The notes beneath the pieces are model-generated. The model was not told where the DNA came from and ran no database searches. It saw only the letters and a program-made list of their open reading frames with translations. From Candidatus Acutalibacter stercorigallinarum (GTDB lineage: Bacteria > Bacillota > Clostridia > Oscillospirales > Acutalibacteraceae), in NCBI GenBank assembly GCA_019112625.1, contig DXIW01000047.1:1-64000 (forward strand): a stretch of 64,000 nt of DNA. Reading direction: 5' to 3'. The translations under genes and the position numbers were made by a program. This document shows, piece by piece, positions 32,085-40,451 of the stretch (position 1 is the first letter of the stretch; each line of letters begins with the position of its first letter).

Positions 32085-32750
32085 TCAGCCCTCCCCTAAC
32101 ACAATGGCCCGCAGCCCGGCGGCGTCGGCGGCCAGATAGCTGGCCCCGTGGGCCAGCAGCTCCTCCCGGCCCCGGAAGCCCCACAGCACGCCGCAAGTGG
32201 TCATACCTGCGTTTTTTCCAGTTTCCATGTCCACGCCGCTGTCCCCCACATACAGGACCTCCCCCGGCTCCACCCCCAGCTCGCCCGCCAGGGCCAGCAG
32301 GGCGGTGGGGTCGGGTTTTTTCGGCACCCCGGCCCGCTGGCCGTGGACGCCGTCCAGCACCGCCCCGTACAGCTCCCCGGCGATAAACCGGGTCATGTTG
32401 TCCGGCTTGTTGGACAGCACCCCCAGCTTCAGCCCCCGGGACTTCAGCTCCCCCAGCAGCTCCGGCAGCCCCGGGTAGGGGACGACGAACCGCATGGGCT
32501 GGGCCTCGTACCGGCGGTCGTACTCCTGGCGGAACCGCTTCCGCTCCTCCGGGGGGAGCTCCACCCCCACGGTGCGCAGCATCCGGTCCATGAGCACGTC
32601 GGCCCCGTTGCCCACCAGCTGCTTGTACTCCTCCGCCGGGATGGCGGGCAGGCCGAAGGCGGCCAGGGTGTCGTTGCCAAACCCGGCGATGGACCGCAGG
32701 GTGTCCGCCAGGGTGCCGTCCAAATCAAAAATACAGGCTTTGTACGCCAT
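32085..32750 (-). CDS. HAD-family phosphatase, phosphoglycolate phosphatase-like
   Basis: A 221-residue HAD subfamily IA hydrolase. Motif I is FDLDGTLADT (nucleophile Asp and acid Asp at residues 9 and 11), motif II LGVLSNKPDN, motif III lysine in PKKPDPT, and motif IV VGDSGVDMETGKNAG. The alpha-helical cap between motifs I and II fits phosphoglycolate phosphatase (Gph) or pyrophosphatase PpaX; the substrate is not certain. The ATG at the complement of 32748-32750 is the natural start (AGGTC upstream is weak). 16 nt downstream of the lipoprotein gene, so probably co-transcribed. Confidence 0.9.
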   Translation of the reverse strand: MAYKACIFDLDGTLADTLRSIAGFGNDTLAAFGLPAIPAEEYKQLVGNGADVLMDRMLRTVGVELPPEERKRFRQEYDRRYEAQPMRFVVPYPGLPELLGELKSRGLKLGVLSNKPDNMTRFIAGELYGAVLDGVHGQRAGVPKKPDPTALLALAGELGVEPGEVLYVGDSGVDMETGKNAGMTTCGVLWGFRGREELLAHGASYLAADAAGLRAIVLGEG

Positions 32751-32766
32751 GGAAATGACCTCTTTT

Positions 32767-33366
32767 CTATGCGGTAAAAGTAAGGGTGACCGCCTGGACC
32801 AGTGCCAGGCCCTCCCCGTGAAAGGCTTGTGGATCGGAAAAATCAGACAGGGCGTGGGTGTGGAGGCTGCTGGTCCCGGCATAGAGGAACAGCGCCACGG
32901 GGATGGGCTCCCCCAGGGTAATATCCTGTTCCTGGTCCAGAAATTGCAGGCTCCAGGCCAGGGGTTCCGTTTCCGGCGCGGCTTCCCCGCTGGTGTAGGA
33001 GGCGACGCCGTCCGTTTTCAGTCGCAGGCCGATGCTGTAGTCCTCCCGGCTCTGGATGGCCGCCAGGCCCTCCCAGGGCCCCCCGGCCTCCTCCCGGCTG
33101 AGCTGCCCGCCGCCGGTAGTTTCCCAAGCGCCGTCCCGCAACACATAGGTGTCGATGGAAAGCGCCGTGGCCTCCTCTGGTCCGGTGAACGCTACCACCC
33201 CCACCGTGCCCGAAAGCCCCAGCAGCTCCAGCAGTTCCTCCTGGTCCTGGCTCAGCTCATAGGGCCCCAGGGTGCTGCCCGCCTGGGGCGTCTGGCCCCT
33301 GCACCCCGTCAGCAGGGTGAGGACCACCGCCAACGCCAAACACAGCAGCCGCGCTTTTTTCCTCAT
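32767..33366 (-). CDS. Hypothetical lipoprotein
   Basis: A 199-residue predicted surface lipoprotein. Signal MRKKARLLCLALAVVLTLLTGC carries the lipobox LLTGC with C22 as the acylated residue. The mature domain of about 175 residues has alternating beta-strand-like segments and no cysteines; no family is recognised. GAGGAGGCG precedes the ATG. First gene of a two-gene unit with the HAD phosphatase; the pairing does not suggest a function. Confidence 0.8.
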   Translation of the reverse strand: MRKKARLLCLALAVVLTLLTGCRGQTPQAGSTLGPYELSQDQEELLELLGLSGTVGVVAFTGPEEATALSIDTYVLRDGAWETTGGGQLSREEAGGPWEGLAAIQSREDYSIGLRLKTDGVASYTSGEAAPETEPLAWSLQFLDQEQDITLGEPIPVALFLYAGTSSLHTHALSDFSDPQAFHGEGLALVQAVTLTFTA

Positions 33367-33443
33367 ACAGACGCCTCCTCAAAAAATTATTTCCTGCCCC
33401 CATTGTACCGGAAACCCCCGGGAAAAGCAAGTGCTTTCGCCCC

Positions 33444-33472
33444 TTGCGCCCTCTTGACAGAGGTGCTACAAT
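33444..33472 (+). promoter_or_regulatory. Promoter of the malic enzyme gene
   Basis: TTGCGC (33444-33449), 17 nt, TGC-TACAAT (hexamer 33467-33472). A TTGACA at 33454-33459 is only 7 nt from the -10 box and is therefore not its partner. Confidence 0.7.
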
Positions 33473-33501
33473 GAGACTAGAAATCCCAAGGAGGAACGAA
33501 C

Positions 33502-34674
33502 ATGGACCGCAACGAAAAAGCCCTGGAGCTGCACCGCCAGTGGAAGGGGAAGATCCGGGTGACCACCCCCTGCAAACTGGAGGACCGGGAGGACCTCTCC
33601 CTGGCCTACACCCCGGGTGTGGCAGCCCCCTGTTTAGAGATCCAGAAGGACGTGGAAAAGTCCTACGAATATACCCGCCGGGGCAACCTGGTGGCCGTGG
33701 TCACCGACGGCACCGCCGTGCTGGGCCTGGGGGACATCGGCCCCGAGGCGGGCATGCCCGTCATGGAGGGCAAGTGCGCCCTGTTTCAGGCCTTCGCCGG
33801 GGTAGACGCCTTCCCCCTGTGCGTCCGCTCCAAGGACGTGGACGAGATCGTCCACGCGGTAGAGCTCATCGCCGGCTCCTTCGGGGGCATCAACCTGGAG
33901 GACATCGCCGCCCCCCGCTGCTTCGAGGTGGAGCGGAAATTGAAGGAGAAGCTGGACATCCCCGTGTTCCACGACGACCAGCACGGCACCGCGGTGGTCA
34001 CCGTGGCGGCCATGCTCAACGCCCTCAAGCTGGTGGGCAAGGAGATCGGGGAGGTAAAGGCCGTGGTCAACGGGGCAGGGGCCGCTGGCACCGCCTGCAC
34101 CAAGCTCCTCATGGCCCTGGGCCTGAAAAACGTGGTGGTCTGCGACAAGATGGGCGCCCTGGTGCCGGGCCTTCCCGGCATGACCGACGCCCAGGCCCAG
34201 CTGGCGGAGGTCACCAATCCCCAGCGCCAGTCCGGCGCCCTGGCCGACGTGATAAAAGGCGCGGATGTGTTTATGGGCTTCTCCGCGCCGGGCGTCCTCA
34301 CCGGCGATATGGTGCGTACCATGGCCCAGGACCCGGTGATCTTCGCCTGCGCCAACCCCACCCCGGAGATCTTCCCCGAAGAGGCCCTGGCCGCCGGGGC
34401 GCGGGTGGTGGGCACCGGCCGGTCCGACTACCCCAACCAGATCAACAACGTGCTGGTGTTCCCCGGCATCTTCCGGGGCGCCCTGGACGTCCGCGCCCGG
34501 GACATCAACGACGCCATGAAGGTGGCGGCGGCCAAGGCCATCGCCAGCCTCATCCCCGACAGCGAGCTGCGGGAGGACAACATCATCCCCTCCGCCTTCG
34601 ACCCCCGGGTGGCCAAAGCCGTGGCCGCCGCCGTGGCCCAGGCCGCCCGCGACACCGGCGTAGCGAGAGTATAA
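33502..34674 (+). CDS. NAD(P)-dependent malic enzyme
   Basis: A 390-residue short-form bacterial malic enzyme that decarboxylates malate to pyruvate. Visible are the conserved Tyr in [41 protein letters not shown], metal and substrate residues in [15 protein letters not shown] and FHDDQHGTA, and the Rossmann motif [12 protein letters not shown]. Length and lack of a C-terminal phosphotransacetylase domain match clostridial enzymes. AAGGAGG upstream of the ATG; monocistronic under its own promoter. Confidence 0.94.
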   Translation: MDRNEKALELHRQWKGKIRVTTPCKLEDREDLSLAYTPGVAAPCLEIQKDVEKSYEYTRRGNLVAVVTDGTAVLGLGDIGPEAGMPVMEGKCALFQAFAGVDAFPLCVRSKDVDEIVHAVELIAGSFGGINLEDIAAPRCFEVERKLKEKLDIPVFHDDQHGTAVVTVAAMLNALKLVGKEIGEVKAVVNGAGAAGTACTKLLMALGLKNVVVCDKMGALVPGLPGMTDAQAQLAEVTNPQRQSGALADVIKGADVFMGFSAPGVLTGDMVRTMAQDPVIFACANPTPEIFPEEALAAGARVVGTGRSDYPNQINNVLVFPGIFRGALDVRARDINDAMKVAAAKAIASLIPDSELREDNIIPSAFDPRVAKAVAAAVAQAARDTGVARV

Positions 34675-34774
34675 GACCTGCTCTTACCCATTCGCCAGCG
34701 CAAAATAACCCCCTCCGCCGCCCCTGGCGGCACCTCCCCCACAGGGGGAGGCAGGCCCCATTTTCTGTAAGCTC

Positions 34775-34895
34775 GGGTCGAGCATGCCCTTGGGGGGTGC
34801 GAGGGGGGTCCTGGTGCCCAGTGGGCACCGTCCAGGACCGACCGAGGCGGGAGCCGAGACCGAAGCCCCGCCTCGTAGGAGTGGGTACGGGGGAG
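34775..34895 (+). repeat. Dispersed module, copy 1 (inverted copy at 45329-45451)
   Basis: About 121 bp that reads almost identically to the reverse complement of 45329-45451. It includes AGCATGCCCTT, a GGTCCTGGTGCCCAGTGGG hairpin, CGACCGAGGCGG and GCCCCGCCTCGTAGGAG. By eye only a handful of mismatches and one short length difference separate the copies. Confidence 0.85.
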
Positions 34896-35050
34896 TGCAC
34901 TCCCCCGGGGGGATACAAAGGGGGCTCGCCCCCTTTGAAAAACTTAATATAATAAAAAGTAAGGTCCCCCTCCCGCGCCAGCGCAGTCCCCTCCTAAAAA
35001 AGCTATTATGCGTGGGAGGGGGCAGGGGGAGGGGGCCACTAAGGAAGGAA

Positions 35051-35149
35051 CCCCCTCCGCCGCCCCCGGCGGCACCTCCCCCTGTGGGGGAGGCAAGTCT
35101 CGGCTCCCCCTATGGGGGAGCTGGCACGATTTCATCGTGCCTGAGGGGG
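35051..35149. repeat. Four-armed cloverleaf palindrome
   Basis: Outer stem CCCCCTC (35051-35057) / GAGGGGG (35143-35149) encloses the hairpins GCCGCC/GGCGGC, CCTCCCCC/GGGGGAGG, GCTCCCCC/GGGGGAGC and GGCACGAT/ATCGTGCC. Arm order and spacing match 31482-31578, but arm sequences differ with compensating changes. Confidence 0.8.
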
Positions 35150-35226
35150 CTCGAGCTATCCCCGCTCACGCTTGCAAGTTTGCAAAACCACACAAAGATA
35201 TTTCTTTACAGAAAGAAGCGATCCTT

Positions 35227-35796
35227 ATGGCAAAAGACAACCGGAAAATGACTTACGCCATCGTGGCGGTGGCCTTGTTCGCCGCCCTGGTGTTCGTGGG
35301 CAGCGTCATCCAGGTGCCCGTCCCCGCCGCCTTCGGCATGACCCGCATCCACCTGGGCAACATCTTCTGCCTGCTGGCCGGGTTTTTGCTGGGGCCGGTC
35401 AGCGGAGGCCTGGCGGCCGGCATCGGCTCCGGCCTCTACGACATCATCATCTACGGCGACATGCTCTCCGCCCCCTTCACCCTGGTGTTCAAAGGGCTCC
35501 TGGCCGGGGTCTGCGGCCTGGTGGCCTATGCCGGCCACAACAAGGGGGAGAACCACAAGCGCAACATCATCGCGGGCATCTGCGGCAGCGTGACCTATAT
35601 GATCCTCTACCTGGGCAAGAGCTTCGCCGAGGGCCTGCTCATCGGCAGCGAGATGGGCACCGTCCTTACCGCCCTGGCCACCAAGTTTGTGACTTCCGGC
35701 ATCAACGCCATCATCGCCGTGGTGGTGTCCGTGCCCCTGTACACTGTGCTCCGCCTGGCCCTCAAGCGCAGCGGCCTGCTGGAAAAGCTGGGCTGA
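35227..35796 (+). CDS. ECF transporter S component (substrate-binding membrane subunit)
   Basis: A 189-residue membrane protein with about six spans, matching substrate-specific S components of energy-coupling-factor vitamin transporters. It has a short basic N-terminus before span 1 and the segment TRIHLGNIFCLLAGFLLGPVSGGLAAGIGSGLYDI typical of the fold. AGAAAGAAG precedes the ATG at 35227. The shared EcfA/EcfA'/EcfT module is not here, so it probably uses a common module encoded elsewhere. No riboswitch was recognised upstream, so the vitamin cannot be assigned. Confidence 0.85.
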   Translation: MAKDNRKMTYAIVAVALFAALVFVGSVIQVPVPAAFGMTRIHLGNIFCLLAGFLLGPVSGGLAAGIGSGLYDIIIYGDMLSAPFTLVFKGLLAGVCGLVAYAGHNKGENHKRNIIAGICGSVTYMILYLGKSFAEGLLIGSEMGTVLTALATKFVTSGINAIIAVVVSVPLYTVLRLALKRSGLLEKLG

Positions 35797-35936
35797 TTTT
35801 CCCCCGCGCCAAAAGATTCATCCAAGATTGCAAAAACCGTCACATCATTTTCACACATGGGGTAGATACTAAGACCGTACCAAAGAGATAGACCCCCGAG
35901 ATCATTCAGGACTATGTGCGAAAGGAGAGATGGTTT

Positions 35937-37505
35937 ATGTATGATCCCAAGGACGATCGCATCAACGACAACAGCTCCCAGAGCGAGCAGAACAATACTA
36001 CCGTAAACGAGACCGAGACGGCCGCCCCGGCCGCCGCCCCCCAGGCAGAGACCCCTTCCTCCGGCGAGTACCACTACACCGCCAGCGAGGTCAAGGACCG
36101 GGCCCCCAGCGGGCAGCAGCCGGCCACCTCCTACACGGCCCCCACCTACGGGCCCCAGGGAGGCTCCTACAGCAGCGGCCCCTACGCTGCCCCGGGCGCC
36201 TACGCCTCCGGCGGGGACCAGCCCCAGCAGCAGCCCTACAGCGCTTACACCTGGAACACCCAGCCGGCCCCCTACTACCACCCCTACCAGCAGCAGCCCC
36301 CCAAGCCCAAAAAGAAGCGGGGCGCCAAATTCGGCCTCAAGCTCCTGGCCGCGGTGCTGGCCTGCTGTGTGGTGTCCCTGGGCTCGGTGGGCGTGTTCGC
36401 CGCCTTCATCCAGACGGGCGTTATAGACGTGGAAAGCCCCGACGACGCCAGCAAGACCGCTGCCTTCACCATCTACAAGCAGGCGGAGGACAGCGAGGAT
36501 ACCACCCCCACCGTCACCCAAGAGGGCATGACCGCCCAGGAGATTGCCCAAAAGCTCATCCCCTCGGTGGTGTGCGTGCAGAACTACCAGGTCACCCAGC
36601 AGATGCCCTGGTACCTGGGCACCGCCTATGACGAGGAAGAGAGCGGCTCCGAAGTCTCCCCCGCGGGCGAGGGCTCCGGCGTCATCTTCTCCGAGGACGG
36701 CTATATCGTCACCAACCAGCACGTGGTGGACGGCGCCACCAGCCTGAAGGTGGTCACCTCCGACGGCACCTCCTACGAGGCGCAGCTGGTGGGCGAGGAC
36801 ACCCAGACCGACCTGGCCGTGCTGAAAATCGAGGCCCAGGGCCTCACCCCTGCCGAGTTTGGCAGCTCCGAGGACCTGCAGGTGGCCGATGAAGTCATGG
36901 CCATCGGCAACCCCGGCGGCCTGCAGCTCAGCTCCAGCGTGACCATGGGCTACGTCTCCGCCCTCAACCGGGCGGTCACCAATTCCGAGACCGGCTACAC
37001 CCTCAACTGCATCCAGACCGACGCGGCCATCAACCCCGGCAACTCCGGCGGCGCGCTGGTGGATATGAACGGCCATGTGGTGGGCATCAACTCTTCGAAG
37101 ATCGCCGCCGTGGACTACGAGGGCCTGGGCTTCGCCATCCCCTCCGACACCGTCCAGCCCGTGGTGTCCGATCTCATTGAGTACGGCTATGTGAAGGACC
37201 GTCCCATGCTGGGCATCACCGGCCAGTATGTGGACCGGCTGTCCGCCGGGTTCTACGGCCTCAGCCAGGGCTATTACGTGGCCGAGGTAGTCACTGACAA
37301 CGCCAAGGCCTCCGGCCTGCAGCAGTACGATGTGATCACCGCCATTGACGACACCCAGGTGACTTCCGCCTCCACCATTTCCAACTATATCGCCAACAAG
37401 AAGCCCGGCGACACGGTGACCCTCACCGTAGACCGCGCCTTGGCCGGCGAGGAGGGCCTGAAGATCAACCTGGTCCTCTCCGAGAACTCCGGCTCCTCCA
37501 ACTAA
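35937..37505 (+). CDS. HtrA/DegP-type membrane-anchored serine protease with PDZ domain
   Basis: A 522-residue quality-control protease. A cytosolic N-terminal region rich in Gln, Pro, Tyr and Ala (about 1-128) leads to one membrane span (about 132-155). The trypsin-like domain has triad H262 (TNQHVVDG), D292 (QTDLAVLK) and S370 (NPGNSGGALV), and the C-terminal PDZ domain includes LQQYDVITAIDDTQVTSAS. The architecture equals Bacillus HtrA/HtrB/YyxA. AAAGGAGAG at 35921-35929 supports the ATG at 35937. Monocistronic. No CssR-like box or two-component gene is nearby. Confidence 0.94.
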   Translation: MYDPKDDRINDNSSQSEQNNTTVNETETAAPAAAPQAETPSSGEYHYTASEVKDRAPSGQQPATSYTAPTYGPQGGSYSSGPYAAPGAYASGGDQPQQQPYSAYTWNTQPAPYYHPYQQQPPKPKKKRGAKFGLKLLAAVLACCVVSLGSVGVFAAFIQTGVIDVESPDDASKTAAFTIYKQAEDSEDTTPTVTQEGMTAQEIAQKLIPSVVCVQNYQVTQQMPWYLGTAYDEEESGSEVSPAGEGSGVIFSEDGYIVTNQHVVDGATSLKVVTSDGTSYEAQLVGEDTQTDLAVLKIEAQGLTPAEFGSSEDLQVADEVMAIGNPGGLQLSSSVTMGYVSALNRAVTNSETGYTLNCIQTDAAINPGNSGGALVDMNGHVVGINSSKIAAVDYEGLGFAIPSDTVQPVVSDLIEYGYVKDRPMLGITGQYVDRLSAGFYGLSQGYYVAEVVTDNAKASGLQQYDVITAIDDTQVTSASTISNYIANKKPGDTVTLTVDRALAGEEGLKINLVLSENSGSSN

Positions 37506-37548
37506 CACGAGTACAAGTTTCTTTTTCATAAATCTCCTTTTTCAAGCG

Positions 37549-37582
37549 GAAAGGGCAGAGCGCAAGCTCTGCCCTTTCTGCC
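37549..37582 (+). terminator. Terminator of the HtrA gene
   Basis: A 13-bp stem GAAAGGGCAGAGC (37549-37561) / GCTCTGCCCTTTC (37566-37578) with a GCAA loop; the T-run is short. Confidence 0.7.
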
Positions 37583-38158
37583 TACGAGTCAAGTTTCGCT
37601 AGCGCTCAACTTACTCGGCCAAGAACCGCTTGGGAGTTTGTAAAACTCCCATTTTGCTTCGCAAAACCGCGTTTCTTGCGGCCCGTGGCCGGACAGGACA
37701 GGAAAATTCCTCTGGGCTTCGCCCGCCGGAATTTTGGTCTGCAAAAATTTCGTCCCCGCAAAACCGCGGTTCTTGCGGCCCGTGGCCGGGTAGGACAGGA
37801 AAATTCCTCTGGGCTTCGCCCGCCGGAATTTTGAGGACACCCCTTCCGTCATCGCTCTGCGATGACACCTCCCACTGTGGGGGAGGCGGGTCCAGCCTTT
37901 AAGGAGCCCAAAAAAGAAAAAGAGAATTGGAGTCAAACATGCCCTTACGGGGGTTCCAAAGGGGGCCCACGCCCCCTTTGAAATGAGATATATAGAATAA
38001 TTCTCCCCCTCCCGCGCCAGCGCAGCCCCCTCCTCAAAAAATGTGTACGCGTGGGAGGGGGTAGGGGGAGGGATATAGTATAGTAAGTATGCACCCCCTT
38101 CCGACCCGGCTCCGCCGCCCCCCTCCTTCGCTAAATCCACAGCCTCTCCACAACCAAA
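37583..38158. repeat. Intergenic block 6: repeats including a 97-bp-spaced direct repeat
   Basis: No gene. AAGTTTCGCTAGCGCTCAAC motif at about 37589, then near-identical segments of about 78 bp at 37660-37737 and 37757-37834, each ending in a GAAAATTCC/GGAATTTT hairpin. A GTCATCG/CGATGAC plus CCTCCC/GGGGGAGG pair is at about 37850-37887. The plus-orientation core module CCCCCTTTGAAATGAGATAT with its CCCCTCCCG...CGTGGGAGGGGG arms spans about 37950-38072. Confidence 0.7.
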
Positions 38159-38159
38159 A

Positions 38160-38186
38160 ACACCCCGCTCCCGCGGGGTGTTTCTT
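38160..38186 (-). terminator. Terminator of the sigma/anti-sigma operon
   Basis: A 9-bp stem ACACCCCGC (38160-38168) / GCGGGGTGT (38173-38181). On the minus strand it is followed by a T-run from 38160 downward; on the plus strand by TTTCTT. Confidence 0.85.
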
Positions 38187-38233
38187 CATGCTTGCATCAG
38201 GCTTTTCGCCCCGGGGCCCTGGGCCCCGTTTCG

Positions 38234-39886
38234 TCAGGTGATCTCCCGGTTGGTCAGCCGCAGCTGGCGCTGGTACACCTGCTCCCCGCTGTTGGGGTCG
38301 GTGAGGGTGACGGTCACATCGTCCATCATCCGCAGCTCCTTCCCCTCCTCCAGGGTGAGGCTGGTCTCCCAGGTGTAGTAGTCCCAGGTCTCGCCGCTGG
38401 TGTGCTCCGCCGTGGCCGCGGCCAGCTGGCCCACGGCCAGGGGGTTCCCCTGGCTGTCCGCCACCGTCACGGTCAGGTCTTTTTCAGGCTTTGTGCCATC
38501 CGTGGCAAAGATCACATCCAGCTCCCGGCTGGCCTTGCTGTACTCCAGGGTGTGCAGGGTCTCCCCGTTCTGGAACAGCCCCGGCAGGGCGACCAGGCCA
38601 TCCCATGTCCACTGCCCCAGCTCTGCCACCTGTGGGTCGCTCCAGTAGACGACCCACAGAAGGGACGTGAACGCGTCCTGGTAGGTGTCGGCCACAGAGG
38701 ACACCCCATACTCCAGGTAGGTCTCGCTGGGGACGGCTTCGCCGGTGGCCAGGTCAATGGTGACCTCCGCCAGCACCCCAACCGTATAGGGGGTGATCTC
38801 CATGGTATCGTCAGAGACGTAGTACACCTCCGGCGCCGTTCTCGTGGAGGGGTCCCAGTCGATCTGCTCCTCGAAGAACCGCAAAATCACTTTCTCCGTG
38901 CCCTGGGGCAGGCCGTCGAAAAAGGCGGTGTGGGTGATGGTCTCTGCCTCCTGCTCGGGGCCGTCCGTTTTCACAAACCCTACGTTCTCTTCTTCCCCAA
39001 TACTCCTCTGCAAAGGGGTGCCGTCCTCCAGATACAGCATGGCAATACCCAGGGGCATGGAATGGGTGCTGCCCCAGTAGGGGATGGTGTAGTTGATCTT
39101 GGTGTAAGAGGGGGTGGACTCCACCCAGTTGATCTGCACCTCGCTGTCGCTGGCAAAGGCGTCGTAGTGCTGGTTGTGGCTGGTGTCCACCGTCACCGCC
39201 GCCTCACCGGAGAAAGAACCCTCCAGGTCTTCCCGGCTGCCGCCGCCTGCGTAGAACCGCACCAGGTCTGTCACCTGGTAGTTCAGCTCCAGGGTGGTCC
39301 CGTTTTCCGGGGGATTCTCCAGGGCCAGAGCGAGCGTGCCGCCCAGGGTGTCCCCCTGGGGGTACAGATTCAGCATTTCCTCCTCCAGGTCTGTCCCGTT
39401 CGCCTGGGAAGTCACCAGGCCGCTCAGGCAGAACAGGTCATCCATCACCTGCTCCGGCACGTTCCCCATGGTAAAGGACAGGTGGATAAACTCCCCGTCG
39501 CTGTAGGCCTCGTTCAGGGTGAGGCCCATGCCCTGGGCGTTCTCCTCCTCTGCCGGGGCGTTTACAAGCTCGATCTCGTCGTAGGTGCCCACATAGCTGC
39601 CCACGCCCAGCTTCCGCTCGCCGTTATACAGCCGGAAGGCTTCCCCCACCAGGGGCAGGCTCTCGGCGAAGGCGGGGTTCACGGCGTTCACCCCGCACAG
39701 CAGCACAAAGGCCGCCGCCACCGTGGAGAAGGACACCGCCACGCCCTTCCACACCGGGCGGCGCTTTTTCACCGGCCGCTCCTCCAGCAGCCGGAAGGTC
39801 TCGGTGAGCTTTTGATGTACCTGCTCCGGTACCTGTTCCCGGGCAAAATACGCCCGGATGGTCTCTTCCTGCCGGTTATTTTTCAT
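38234..39886 (-). CDS. DUF4179-type membrane anti-sigma factor
   Basis: A 550-residue single-span protein. The cytosolic N-terminus (1-46) begins MKNNRQEETIRAYFAREQVPEQVHQKL, a sigma-binding helical region. A membrane span at about 49-69 is followed by the NAVNPAFAESLPLVG hallmark of DUF4179 and a large extracellular domain of beta-sandwich character to residue 550. Overlaps the ECF sigma gene by 11 bp, the standard layout for a cognate anti-sigma factor that holds the sigma at the membrane until an external signal arrives. The signal is unknown. Confidence 0.88.
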   Translation of the reverse strand: MKNNRQEETIRAYFAREQVPEQVHQKLTETFRLLEERPVKKRRPVWKGVAVSFSTVAAAFVLLCGVNAVNPAFAESLPLVGEAFRLYNGERKLGVGSYVGTYDEIELVNAPAEEENAQGMGLTLNEAYSDGEFIHLSFTMGNVPEQVMDDLFCLSGLVTSQANGTDLEEEMLNLYPQGDTLGGTLALALENPPENGTTLELNYQVTDLVRFYAGGGSREDLEGSFSGEAAVTVDTSHNQHYDAFASDSEVQINWVESTPSYTKINYTIPYWGSTHSMPLGIAMLYLEDGTPLQRSIGEEENVGFVKTDGPEQEAETITHTAFFDGLPQGTEKVILRFFEEQIDWDPSTRTAPEVYYVSDDTMEITPYTVGVLAEVTIDLATGEAVPSETYLEYGVSSVADTYQDAFTSLLWVVYWSDPQVAELGQWTWDGLVALPGLFQNGETLHTLEYSKASRELDVIFATDGTKPEKDLTVTVADSQGNPLAVGQLAAATAEHTSGETWDYYTWETSLTLEEGKELRMMDDVTVTLTDPNSGEQVYQRQLRLTNREIT

Positions 39887-40412
39887 GGCAAAGTTCCTCC
39901 TTTTCCAAATACGCTGCCTGAAACCGCTTCCTCCCCCGGTGCAGCCGCTGCTTCACGCTGTCCTCGCTGATGCCCAGCGCCTTGGCGATGTCCCGCACCG
40001 AGAGCCCGTCGTAGTAAAACAACCCCAAGATCATCTGGTCCTCCGGCCGCAGGGAACGCAGTGTGTTGCCCACGTCCAGCGCCTGGTCCCAGTCCGGTAA
40101 GCTCCCGGCGTCCAACGCCTCCTCCAAAGGGCTGTGATTGTGCTTGCTGCGCAGGGAGCTGATATGGTAGCACTTGGTCATCAGAATGCGCACCAGCCAG
40201 GTCTTGAAATACCGGGGCTGCCGCAGCTTCTCCATACCCTGCCAGGCCTCCAGCACCGCGTCCTGTACTGCGTCCGCCGCGTCGTCGGGATTTTTTAAGA
40301 TGCCCATAGCCACCCGGGAGAGCATCCCCTCCTGGGAGAGCACCAGCCGGGTAAAGGCCTCCCGGTCCCCGGCCCGGGCCAGCTTCACCAGGCGCAAGAG
40401 TTCTTGTTCCAT
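39876..40412 (-). CDS. ECF-type RNA polymerase sigma factor
   Basis: A 178-residue group IV sigma factor. Region 2 includes NPDDAADAVQDAVLEAWQGMEKLRQPRYFKTWLVRI and region 4 includes DGLSVRDIAKALGISEDSVKQRLHRGRKRF. The ATG at the complement of 40410-40412 has AAGGAGGCGG at the right distance; the longer frame to 40451 lacks this. Co-transcribed with the anti-sigma gene. A perfect GTACCGGTAC palindrome lies about 30 nt upstream and could belong to an autoregulated promoter. Confidence 0.92.
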   Translation of the reverse strand: MEQELLRLVKLARAGDREAFTRLVLSQEGMLSRVAMGILKNPDDAADAVQDAVLEAWQGMEKLRQPRYFKTWLVRILMTKCYHISSLRSKHNHSPLEEALDAGSLPDWDQALDVGNTLRSLRPEDQMILGLFYYDGLSVRDIAKALGISEDSVKQRLHRGRKRFQAAYLEKEELCHEK

Positions 40413-40439
40413 CCTGCCGCCTCCTTTTTCCTCTCTTTT

Positions 40440-40449
40440 GTACCGGTAC
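40440..40449. promoter_or_regulatory. GTACCGGTAC palindrome upstream of the sigma factor gene
   Basis: Perfect 10-bp palindrome 28-37 nt upstream of the sigma ATG, in a region without a sigma-A -10 box. An autoregulatory element is plausible but unproven. Confidence 0.3.
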
Positions 40450-40451
40450 AC

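Larger units (their letters stand above)
34675..35210. repeat. Intergenic block 5: palindromic modules upstream of the ECF S component
   Basis: No gene. Contains GCCGCC-type and CCTCCCCC arms at about 34714-34756, the dispersed module at 34775-34895, a CAAAGGGGGC/GCCCCCTTTG hairpin (about 34917-34939), and the CCCCTCCCGCGCCAGCGCAG module (34967-35035). The cloverleaf at 35051-35149 follows. The long open frame crossing this block and entering the ECF gene is an artefact of palindromic GC-rich DNA. Confidence 0.7.

Noticed and set aside
33454-33459. TTGACA as -35 box of the malic enzyme promoter
   Set aside because: It is only 7 nt from the TACAAT hexamer; TTGCGC ten bases earlier has the correct 17-nt spacing.
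34985-35226. Vitamin riboswitch upstream of the ECF S component
   Set aside because: The region is occupied by the CCCCTCCCG module and a cloverleaf; no TPP, FMN, cobalamin or other conserved core was recognised.
34784-35251. Open frames spanning the intergenic block before the ECF gene
   Set aside because: They run through cloverleaf repeats, have no ribosome-binding site, and change frame between repeat copies.
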